The translations under genes and the position numbers were made by a program. A stretch of DNA of 64,000 nucleotides from a virus: the IMG/VR virus record IMGVR_UViG_3300031673_000006, positions 38,758-102,757 of that record; one strand, written 5' to 3'. The notes below the pieces were generated by a model that had not been told where the DNA came from, made no database searches, and saw nothing but the letters and a program-made list of their open reading frames with translations. Of this stretch, positions 47,808-54,833 are shown one piece after another. The first letter of the stretch is position 1. Every line of letters begins with the position of its first letter.

Positions 47808-50800
47808 ACGACTGGACCGACTTTTTCTTGCAGAGGGCGCCTCGCCGAGCTGCAACGCAAACGCGGGTCGCACATGCTCGAGTTGCGCTCTCGATTTTTG
47901 ACTCGCCAGATTCGGTTGAGCCTAAGTCTGAGGAAAAACCCGAACCGAAGCCTGAACCTCCGAAGGCAGAGAAGCCCGCGCCCGAACCTCCGAAGGCAGA
48001 GAAGCCCGCGCCTGAGCCTCCGAAGGCAGAGCCTCCCGCGAGTGTCTTCGATGCCCCGAGCCCTGATGCGGCGAAACCCAAAGAGAAGCCTGCCAAACCC
48101 AAGGCAGAGAAGCCGTCAGGGAGCAAGTGGCTTGAGTTTTTGGGCATCTTCTACGAGCAGGGCAAGAAGACGGTCAAAAACCCGAACCCGAAGACCGCCA
48201 AGAAGTACCCGGAGGTCATGTTCACCACGGCCATGAAGTTCAAGCCCTTCTCGGCTCAGGTGGCGAAGGAGTTTCAGGCGTGGCTGCAACAGGGAGGCGA
48301 GAAGCCCGCGAGCAAGCCTACGACTCCCGAACCTGAGGACGATTCGTACACGAACGAACAGTACGATGACGAACTCGGTTCCATCATCGATGAGTGGGAG
48401 AGCACCGACGGGGACTTCAAAGAACTCGAAAGCATTGGCATGAAGTTCTGGGGTGACAAGTGGAACCCCGACATGCACGGGGAGATGCTCACTACGGTTA
48501 AGGAGCATTTCGAGTACGCGCTTGAAGATGCTCAAAGCCAGGGTGACGGCACAGGCTTTTACGAAGAGCAGATCGAGGAGGTTCAGAAGAAGATCGACGG
48601 ACTCAAGAGCAAGTCCGAAGCTGAGGTGAAGAAGCCCGAGCCCAAGAAGGACAAACCCAAGAAACTCCCGAAGAAGCCGATCAAGAAGGTCCAAGGATGG
48701 GGACTCGCTCCGGGCATGACCGTCAAGCAGGACGGCAAGCCGAAGACGGTGAAGAGCGTGTCCTTCAAAGACGGATTGCAGATCGAGTTCGATGACGGTT
48801 CAAAGTGGTCTCCAGGTTTCGATGACAAGATCGAGGTCTTCGCGGAGGACGAGGCTACCCCCCTTGAGCACGGTGACAAGGTGACATCTGGTTCACAGCT
48901 CACGCCGGATCTCATCCTCCGTCGTGGAAGCCAGACGGTCCAGGTAGTGAAGAGGATGCCTGACGGTCGAGTTCGTATCCGTCTCTTCAAGAAAGACGGG
49001 ACTTGGGCGAAGGGCACCAAGTACTGGCCTGCCACTTGGGCCCATATTTCAATGCCCGCGCAGGAGTGGGAAGTCATCGGTGACCCCACCAAAGAGGCAG
49101 AACCGCCTAAGGAGAAATTGAAGGTCGGCGACAAGGTGCCTGACGCTTTTCATTTGTCGCCCGGTGACATCGTGTCCGTCAAGACCTACGGCACCGACTA
49201 CGCCTACAAGATCGAGAAGGTCATGGCTGACGGCTCGTTGCGTATCTACCGACACGGGAGTGGGGACACTTGGTATGGGCCCCATAAGTGGAGCGCACAC
49301 CAGGCAAAAAAACTGTTCAATTCGGACGATTCAAAGATCATCGAGCACCCCGATATCCAGGCGAAGAAGGACAAAGAGGAGGCTGAGGCAAAGGCCAAGA
49401 TTCAGGCCGAGGAGTATGCCAAGGCTAAGGCCAAGAAGGAAAAGGAGAAGGCTGAGAAGGCCAAGAAGATCGAGGCCAACCGCCCGAAGCCGAAAAAGGG
49501 CAAACACGTCACTGCTCTGGACTCCGTGAAACTCGGTGATGCAATCACATGGGAGCACGAAGGCAAAACCTACGTCGGGCGTGTGTCCGACCAAGAGGGC
49601 AAGAACTTCTACGTTGCCACGGTGGACCCCAAGACGGGGGTGCAGGATGGTCTTTTCGCGCTCGGTGAGTACGATCTTCTACGGCTCCCGGTGGCACAGA
49701 TCAGCGAATCTGATTTGCCCCCTTCTGCGAAAGCCAAGCTTGCTCCGAAGCCCACGAAACCGGTGCCCCCCGAAGCACCCAAGCTCCCGAAGGCACCTGA
49801 GCCTCCGAAGTCGAAAAAGATCACAGAACCCTCTGAGGTCAAGGTCGGTGACTACGTCGAGTGGGAGCTCAAGGACAAAACCTACCGCGGGAAGGTCGTC
49901 TCATTTGATGAGGACGGGAAGTTCCGTGCGAAGATCGACTGGCCTGAGGGTACGGGCAGCCTCGGCAAAACTCCGAGTTTCGATGCGAAGAAGATCGTCG
50001 ATCGCGGCACCAGGGTCATCGACCCCGGGGCGATGGCGAAGTACGACGAGGTCAAGACCAAGCACGACAAGGAGGTCTCTGACCTGCAGGGTGCCCATCA
50101 GAAGGCGGTCGCCAAGCAGGACGCCAAGTTCCAGGAAGCGATGTCTGCTTGGCAGACACAGAAGGACCAGATTGAGGGCAAATCGTGGGTGCCCAAGCGT
50201 CCCGTCAAACGCGAGCAGGGCGAGAACATCCCGAGCGCGCCCGAGGCGTGGGACCACGATCATCCCATCATGGAGCAGGCATTCGATCTCGTGGACGAAT
50301 ACTCGACGAAGTACGCGAGCTTCTTCGCTGAGAAGCGCAAGGAACTCGAGAAGAAGGCACAGTCTTCAACCGTCGGAGGCAGTTCTACAGCCGCGAAACA
50401 GATGTGGGATGAGAGGTCGATGGGCGAGAAGATGCTCGCCATCGGTGCTCATGACTTCGGGCACAAGTTCATGGAGGACGTGCTCACTCCTACAGAGCGC
50501 CAAAAGTTCTACGATTACATTGGCAACTGGCAGGGATCTTCGGGCTCCGCCGGGGGCCACAAGCTGATGGGAGCGCTCGAGGCCATGGGAGTTGAGGGCA
50601 AGATGAAGGCCCATGACAAGGGCAAAGAGCCTTACCGTGCGGAGGGCGCCCAAGACAAGGTGCTCCAGACTGCCATCGCCAAGGCCATGGCGTACACGCA
50701 AGCAGTAGGGGATGCGCTTGGTGTGGAAGAGATCACTTTGTATCGGGGAGGGAAATCATCGACCTCTAGCCTGTCATCCGCCAAGGCTGGACAGATGGTG

Positions 50801-51550
50801 GCGCTCCCCAATGCTCGGGAACTGACCAGTTTCAGCGCGAGCCCTTCTACTGCTTACGGGTTCGGAATGTACCAAATGAGGTCCCGTGTCCCGATCAGCC
50901 GTCTTTTCCTCTCCCCCATCACGTACCCCAAATTGGGTGCCGGAAGTGGGTCGGGCTCAGGATACGGCGAGAATGAATTTATCGTTGCCGGCATTGCGGG
51001 AGATGGGGTCCAAAGGATGCCCCCGTCGATGTCGGATTACGACCCGGTTGTCATGAACGCCCCGTCCAAGAAAGCAGCATCAATGAAGACCGCCGCGGAT
51101 GAGGATGAGGATTGGGACGACGACCACGAAGATTGGAGCAAGCACATGGAAGACACCCGTACCAACAAGAAAACCGCTGTGAGGATTTTGCGGCTCGCCA
51201 AGAACAACGACAAGTTCCGTGATGAGCTGCTCGGCGCTATGCGTCGAGTCAATGCCCCTCGAGACTTCGCCGTCGAACAAGAAGCGCAGCAGGTTCTGCT
51301 CGCACACCTGCAAGCTGGCGACGTTGTGCGATTCGCTTTCCGAACCTCCGAGAACGCGCCCGCCGAAGAAGAGACGCGTGTTGCTTTGTTCGACTACGAC
51401 CCCGCCAACCGGGGCGTCGAACTTTCGACTGAGGGCAGTGGTCGTGCGATGCTCGAGGACCGGGGACAAAATGAAGGGGTGGTCTACATCCCGAGCTCAG
51501 GGCCGGCCCGTCCTCTGCTCAAAATCACGCACGTTCGTTCGCGGATCTAG
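47804..51550 (+). CDS. Polyvalent protein with SH3-like repeats and second R-S-E ADP-ribosyltransferase
   Basis: 1,248 residues, ATGA overlap with the gene before. It starts RVALSIFDSPDSVE (about 25-38), then a Pro/Lys linker containing two copies of KPAPEPPKAE, SVFDAPSPDA, and a VKNPNPKTAKKYPEV motif (about 126). SH3-like modules follow (VGDKVPDAFHLSPGDIVSVK, VGDYVEWELKDKTYRGKV). Residues about 815-1075 are an ADP-ribosyltransferase paralogous to that of the preceding protein: TLYRG, LTSFSAS, ENEFIV. The end carries AVRILRLAKNNDKFRDELLG, the recurrent helical motif. It looks like a duplicate of the first half of the 1,872-residue protein with its own C-terminus. Injection into the host to modify host proteins is inferred. 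Confidence 0.85.
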   Translation: MNDWTDFFLQRAPRRAATQTRVAHARVALSIFDSPDSVEPKSEEKPEPKPEPPKAEKPAPEPPKAEKPAPEPPKAEPPASVFDAPSPDAAKPKEKPAKPKAEKPSGSKWLEFLGIFYEQGKKTVKNPNPKTAKKYPEVMFTTAMKFKPFSAQVAKEFQAWLQQGGEKPASKPTTPEPEDDSYTNEQYDDELGSIIDEWESTDGDFKELESIGMKFWGDKWNPDMHGEMLTTVKEHFEYALEDAQSQGDGTGFYEEQIEEVQKKIDGLKSKSEAEVKKPEPKKDKPKKLPKKPIKKVQGWGLAPGMTVKQDGKPKTVKSVSFKDGLQIEFDDGSKWSPGFDDKIEVFAEDEATPLEHGDKVTSGSQLTPDLILRRGSQTVQVVKRMPDGRVRIRLFKKDGTWAKGTKYWPATWAHISMPAQEWEVIGDPTKEAEPPKEKLKVGDKVPDAFHLSPGDIVSVKTYGTDYAYKIEKVMADGSLRIYRHGSGDTWYGPHKWSAHQAKKLFNSDDSKIIEHPDIQAKKDKEEAEAKAKIQAEEYAKAKAKKEKEKAEKAKKIEANRPKPKKGKHVTALDSVKLGDAITWEHEGKTYVGRVSDQEGKNFYVATVDPKTGVQDGLFALGEYDLLRLPVAQISESDLPPSAKAKLAPKPTKPVPPEAPKLPKAPEPPKSKKITEPSEVKVGDYVEWELKDKTYRGKVVSFDEDGKFRAKIDWPEGTGSLGKTPSFDAKKIVDRGTRVIDPGAMAKYDEVKTKHDKEVSDLQGAHQKAVAKQDAKFQEAMSAWQTQKDQIEGKSWVPKRPVKREQGENIPSAPEAWDHDHPIMEQAFDLVDEYSTKYASFFAEKRKELEKKAQSSTVGGSSTAAKQMWDERSMGEKMLAIGAHDFGHKFMEDVLTPTERQKFYDYIGNWQGSSGSAGGHKLMGALEAMGVEGKMKAHDKGKEPYRAEGAQDKVLQTAIAKAMAYTQAVGDALGVEEITLYRGGKSSTSSLSSAKAGQMVALPNARELTSFSASPSTAYGFGMYQMRSRVPISRLFLSPITYPKLGAGSGSGSGYGENEFIVAGIAGDGVQRMPPSMSDYDPVVMNAPSKKAASMKTAADEDEDWDDDHEDWSKHMEDTRTNKKTAVRILRLAKNNDKFRDELLGAMRRVNAPRDFAVEQEAQQVLLAHLQAGDVVRFAFRTSENAPAEEETRVALFDYDPANRGVELSTEGSGRAMLEDRGQNEGVVYIPSSGPARPLLKITHVRSRI

Positions 51551-51723
51551 TCTTCGTCCTTCCAGCTCGCGTCTTTCACCCACGGGTGGTCAGGCCCGGC
51601 GCCACGGCACAGTTCGTGGTCGTCGGGCGTCCATTTTGTGCGCCCCGTACTTCGCTTCCCTCGCTTGAGAGCCATCTCGGCCTTGAAGGCTTCGCTCCTG
51701 TCCTCGTAGGGGCCGTACAAGGC
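51547..51723 (-). pseudogene. 3' fragment of a GIY-YIG nuclease gene
   Basis: On the minus strand 58 codons (ALYGPYEDRSEAFKAEMALK, then WTPDDHELCRG and DHPWVKDASW, stop) align with the C-terminal part of the intact GIY-YIG protein at 52469-52828 (AIYGPYSNRSEALKAEYTLK, RWSPENSPWCRG). It has no start or catalytic half. It ends where the promoter and start of the plus-strand GIY-YIG endonuclease begin. Its TAG stop shares a CTAG with the polyvalent gene stop. Confidence 0.7.
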
Positions 51724-51734
51724 TCAAAAGTCTC

Positions 51735-51742
51735 GGTAGAAT
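51735..51742 (+). promoter_or_regulatory. GGTAGAAT box, gap 5 nt to start
   Basis: It precedes GTG 51748 by 5 nt and decides that start; the open frame reaches further left only through the fragment of another gene. Confidence 0.55.
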
Positions 51743-51747
51743 GTCGT

Positions 51748-52497
51748 GTGAGACGCATCGAACTTCCACCGATTACAGTACAGACACGACGTGGTGGTCT
51801 GTATGTGGTCTGGCTCTCGGACACCCACTATTACGGAGGAAGGGCCGTGTATTTTCGGGCCCGGTGGCGCCGTCACCTGACTCAATTTGAGCAAGGGAAA
51901 CATCCCAACCGATACGCTCAAGCGGTGTTTGACAAGCACGGGAAATTTGTGCCCGAGGTCCTCCAGACGTTGCCTACTAACGAACAAGTGACAGCGGAGA
52001 AGGGGTGGCTCGATTCTCATTTCGGCAAGACAGGGTGTGTGAATCTTAGCCAAAGTCCTGTGAACAACACGCATGTCAGTGAAGCGGCTCGGCGCAAGAT
52101 TTCGAAGGCCCACAAGGGTCGCAAACATACGCCCGAAGCGATTCGAAGGAGCTCCGAGTCGCGGCGCGGAATGAAGGCATCGGAGGAGGCTCGGCACAAC
52201 AATTCTCGCGCGCAGACCGGCAAGAAAATGTCTCTGGAGGCGCGCCAGAACATGTCCCGGTCCAGCGCACGCAAAGGGAGTCCCATCACGGACAGCATGA
52301 GAGAAGCCACCATCGCATCCAACAAAGCTAGACGCGGTGAGACCCGGTCAGAATCTGTACGGCAGCATCTCTCCGAAGTGGTTTCAAAGCTGGTTTGGGT
52401 TTGCAACGAGTCGAGTTCTCGACGTGTGTTGCCGTCAAAAGTCCCTGCTCTTCTGGGACAGGGATGGATTAAGGGTCGGAAATATCGGAATCGTTGA
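51748..52497 (+). CDS. GIY-YIG homing endonuclease with NUMOD3 repeats
   Basis: 249 residues from GTG 51748. GGLYVVWLSDTHYYGG is the GIY-YIG strand pair (here LYVVW and YYGG), YFRARWRRHLTQFEQGKHPN has the conserved Arg helix, and ALxE-like VTAEKGWLDSHFG holds the catalytic Glu region. The C-terminal half is a series of NUMOD3-like segments (SEAARRKISKAHKGRKHTPE, EARHNNSRAQTGKKMSLEAR, DSMREATIASNKARRG), the DNA-contact repeats of phage homing endonucleases. It lies between a GIY-YIG gene fragment and an intact GIY-YIG gene, and its 3' end overlaps the latter by 29 nt. Mobility is inferred. Confidence 0.85.
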   Translation: MRRIELPPITVQTRRGGLYVVWLSDTHYYGGRAVYFRARWRRHLTQFEQGKHPNRYAQAVFDKHGKFVPEVLQTLPTNEQVTAEKGWLDSHFGKTGCVNLSQSPVNNTHVSEAARRKISKAHKGRKHTPEAIRRSSESRRGMKASEEARHNNSRAQTGKKMSLEARQNMSRSSARKGSPITDSMREATIASNKARRGETRSESVRQHLSEVVSKLVWVCNESSSRRVLPSKVPALLGQGWIKGRKYRNR

Positions 52498-52828
52498 TTT
52501 CGGCAACCCGAGGATCGCCGGCCCCTAGCCCGCGACACCATGGGCTGTTCTCGGGGGACCAACGGCAGCGTGCCTCTCCTCGTCTCCCTTTTTTCAAAGT
52601 GTACTCAGCCTTCAGTGCCTCCGAACGGTTGCTGTACGGTCCGTAAATCGCTTTCATTCTCCACGGACGTTTGGTGGAGGTGTAGCGCCCGCCGCCTTTG
52701 ATCTCGCCGTTGTGCTGCCTCAGGCGCCTTGAGGGCTCCGTTGTAGATCCCACGTAGAAGAACCCCGGTGCCGGCTTCCCCTTCGTGAATCTCGGTTGCT
52801 CGCTTTGTATGACGTAGACCCACCACAT
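52469..52828 (-). CDS. Small GIY-YIG nuclease-like protein
   Basis: 119 residues, minus strand, from ATG 52828. WWVYVIQSEQP and GFFYVGSTTEPSRRLRQHNGE are the GIY-YIG strands and Arg helix, RYTSTKRPWRMKAIYGPY follows, and EALKAEYTLKKGRRGE holds the conserved Glu. This matches the small UPF0213-type proteins found in bacteria and phages. The last ten residues (AEINDSDISDP region) are read from DNA antisense to the homing endonuclease, so the original 3' end seems to have been replaced. The paralogous fragment at 51547-51723 preserves another version of the end. Confidence 0.8.
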   Translation of the reverse strand: MWWVYVIQSEQPRFTKGKPAPGFFYVGSTTEPSRRLRQHNGEIKGGGRYTSTKRPWRMKAIYGPYSNRSEALKAEYTLKKGRRGEARCRWSPENSPWCRGLGAGDPRVAEINDSDISDP

Positions 52829-52840
52829 GGCGCTGTTCCC

Positions 52841-52848
52841 CCTATAGG
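52841..52848. promoter_or_regulatory. Palindromic CCTATAGG between divergent genes
   Basis: CCTATAGG lies 12 nt before the minus-strand GIY-YIG ATG and 22 nt before the plus-strand ATG at 52871; it can read as a -10 in either direction. Confidence 0.35.
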
Positions 52849-52870
52849 GAGGGGTTGGATGGAGGCATCC

Positions 52871-53509
52871 ATGAACAAGGTACTCACTTCGCTCACCGTC
52901 ATTCTCATGTTCTTCATGACGGGTTGCCCTCACGGGCTCCCTGACGGGATCGCTGGCCCTCCCTCCTACGAGAACGGCGCTCCGCAAGATCCTCACTACG
53001 AGGAGATGGCGATGCGCACGTCCGAGATGGCGCCCGCGGGGGCCATCCCTTCGGACCCCCATGAGGCGTGGCTCCTGGCGATGCAGGAGATCGAGGACAA
53101 CGGAATTCGTATCGTCCCGAAAGCCGAGGGGATTGAGAAGTGGGACAAGTTCACGACCACGTTCCCGAGCAAGATCTTCGTTTCCAAGGATTGGGACGAG
53201 AAAAGCGAAGCTACCCAGGCGATCGTCCTGTGGCACGAGATCGTTCACCTGCGTGAGTACGACGCACACACGCCGCTCGTGATGGGAGTGATTTACCTCA
53301 GCGTTTCGGAAGCTCGATGGGCACTTGAAGTGCAGGCGTACCGAGAGAGCTTCCGAGTGATGCGTCTCTTCGGGATGGCCGAGGAAGAGATCCAGAAGCA
53401 AATGCGCCCTCGTGCCGAGTCCCTCTACGTGGGTTACGATCTCTCGACGATGCCGAAGGACTACGCGCTCGACAAGGCTGTCGAGATCTGGATGCTCGAC
53501 GCCCCGTAG
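52871..53509 (+). CDS. Lipoprotein with zincin-type metalloprotease motif
   Basis: 212 residues; ATG 52871 is chosen over ATG 52859 because GGAGG ends 5 nt upstream and the product starts as a lipoprotein signal: MNKVLTSLTVILMFFMTGC. Residues about 120-131 read VLWHEIVHLREYD, an HExxH zinc site; the later EARWALEVQAYRE could give the third ligand (Glu). It ends with a helical region. It would be lipid-anchored in the envelope and could act in lysis, cell-wall access or virion release. Family not named with certainty. Confidence 0.75.
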   Translation: MNKVLTSLTVILMFFMTGCPHGLPDGIAGPPSYENGAPQDPHYEEMAMRTSEMAPAGAIPSDPHEAWLLAMQEIEDNGIRIVPKAEGIEKWDKFTTTFPSKIFVSKDWDEKSEATQAIVLWHEIVHLREYDAHTPLVMGVIYLSVSEARWALEVQAYRESFRVMRLFGMAEEEIQKQMRPRAESLYVGYDLSTMPKDYALDKAVEIWMLDAP

Positions 53510-53513
53510 CGTC

Positions 53514-53521
53514 GGTAGTGT
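53514..53521 (+). promoter_or_regulatory. GGTAGTGT box, gap 5 nt to start
   Basis: It precedes GTG 53527 by 5 nt, as at other genes; a GTG at 53518 lies inside the box and is therefore less likely to be the start. Confidence 0.5.
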
Positions 53522-53526
53522 CTACG

Positions 53527-54114
53527 GTGGCTTCGCGCTCCACCATCAGTCGCAAAGCCCTCGAACGTCTGTACCCCGGTGCTGACCTCGAGGGCTTTGT
53601 GCCGACACATTGGGTCGAAGTCCTAGACGGTCGAAGTCGGAAGGTGCTGCACGAAGACGCGGTTGTTCTCGGCGAGCCCGAGGGCCAGCACGGCATCCGT
53701 TACGCACACACACCAAGAGTTGAAGAGCCGAAGTACGCTTGCATCCCTCCTGAGCGTTGGCAGTGTCTTGAGCGACACGGCATGGTGCGTGCTCGAGTGG
53801 TGAAGTACGTCCCCGACTACGTGTTGCCTACCGACCGCATGGGCAACGTCTACTTCGTGCAGAGTTCAGGGCCTGCGGCTCCAATCAAGATCGGTTGGTC
53901 GCAAGATGTTGAGCGCCGTATCGCGGAACTCCAGACTGCAAACGCCCACAAGCTCGTGTTGCTAGGGACCGTGGCCGGGACCATGGAAAGAGAGGCTGCG
54001 CTGCACGCACAGTTCGCTTACTTACGCATGGAAGCTGAATGGTTCCGAAACGCGCCTGAGATTCACGCATTCATCGCGGCGAACGGTAGCGTGCCTATAC
54101 GCGGCCAGGAGTAA
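53527..54114 (+). CDS. T5orf172/MUG113-type GIY-YIG protein
   Basis: 195 residues from GTG 53527 (GTG 53518 is an alternative). The N-terminal 100 residues are uncharacterised (FVPTHWVEVLDGRSRKVLHE). From about residue 100, NVYFVQSSGPAAPIKIGWS, DVERRIAELQTANAHKLVLL and EREAALHAQFAYLRMEAEWF follow the T5orf172 (MUG113) subfamily of GIY-YIG nucleases, with the KIGWS Arg/Lys strand and the AALHAQF helix containing the catalytic-region Glu. Found in many phages as a stand-alone protein. Target unknown. Confidence 0.8.
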   Translation: MASRSTISRKALERLYPGADLEGFVPTHWVEVLDGRSRKVLHEDAVVLGEPEGQHGIRYAHTPRVEEPKYACIPPERWQCLERHGMVRARVVKYVPDYVLPTDRMGNVYFVQSSGPAAPIKIGWSQDVERRIAELQTANAHKLVLLGTVAGTMEREAALHAQFAYLRMEAEWFRNAPEIHAFIAANGSVPIRGQE

Positions 54115-54119
54115 GCGTC

Positions 54120-54485
54120 ATGGGTGTCGAGTCCAAAGTACTGCGGTTGCCCGTCCCACAAGAGAAGGTCACCTGCCATCTGACGGTGCCGCGTTTCGAC
54201 AACGTCATCGCGCTCGAGGAGGATGTGCCCACGGGCCTGTCTGCGATAGCCACACAGATGGAGCGCGTCGCGGAACAGTTCGATGGTCTTGCTCGAGTGT
54301 TCGAGGACTGCCCTGACGCGAGCTACACCCCTGAAACTTGTTTCATCAACGGACAGCTCACCTTCGTTTTCCAGATCCCTCGTAATCGGGTCCAGCGCCT
54401 TCGTGAGTTGGGTTGGAGTGTCGAGGATCTCGACATCAAAGGCGAGGGTACAGTGCCAAGCAGACCTGAGATTTCAGATGCCTAA
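54120..54485 (+). CDS. Uncharacterised protein
   Basis: 121 residues from ATG 54120, with AGGAG upstream. The sequence is mixed alpha/beta: LRLPVPQEKVTCHLTVPRFD, helix SAIATQMERVAEQFDGLARVF, then an extended part ending WSVEDLDIKGEG. Two Cys lie near CPDASYTPETCF. No family recognised. It overlaps the next gene by 8 nt. Confidence 0.6.
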   Translation: MGVESKVLRLPVPQEKVTCHLTVPRFDNVIALEEDVPTGLSAIATQMERVAEQFDGLARVFEDCPDASYTPETCFINGQLTFVFQIPRNRVQRLRELGWSVEDLDIKGEGTVPSRPEISDA

Positions 54486-54771
54486 TCCAGAACACATCGA
54501 CGTGAACGTCGAGGAAGGCGTCAAGTTCGGCGTCTTCGCAAATGCTTTCCGTGTTGTCGAAGAAGCGGGCCCCGACTGCTTTCTCGACTTCATGGTGTAT
54601 TCGGCAGCAGAGCACGAGGCGACCGTGGTAGCCCGAGTACGAGTCCGCAGGGAGTTTTTGGATGGCATCCGGGACAAACTGGGCGATGCGATGGTGACCT
54701 TCTCAGAGGGGGCCCCAGAGGGCATAGGGCCTCAAATTGCTTATCGAAAGGCTAAGGAGCCTGTGCACTGA
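54478..54771 (+). CDS. Uncharacterised small acidic protein
   Basis: 97 residues. ATG 54478 overlaps the previous stop by 8 nt; a longer frame is open to the left but overlaps the neighbour. The sequence is acidic and beta-like (DVNVEEGVKFGVFANAFRVV, CFLDFMVYSAAEHEATVVAR) with a helix REFLDGIRDKLGDA. DUF-type small phage proteins of this shape occur next to structural genes. Its fold and role are unknown. Confidence 0.6.
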   Translation: MPNPEHIDVNVEEGVKFGVFANAFRVVEEAGPDCFLDFMVYSAAEHEATVVARVRVRREFLDGIRDKLGDAMVTFSEGAPEGIGPQIAYRKAKEPVH

Positions 54772-54833
54772 ACCCCGGCGAGGAAGGCCGGTAAGGTGTT
54801 CCAGGCTGGTTTTTACGAACCAGGACGAGGCTC

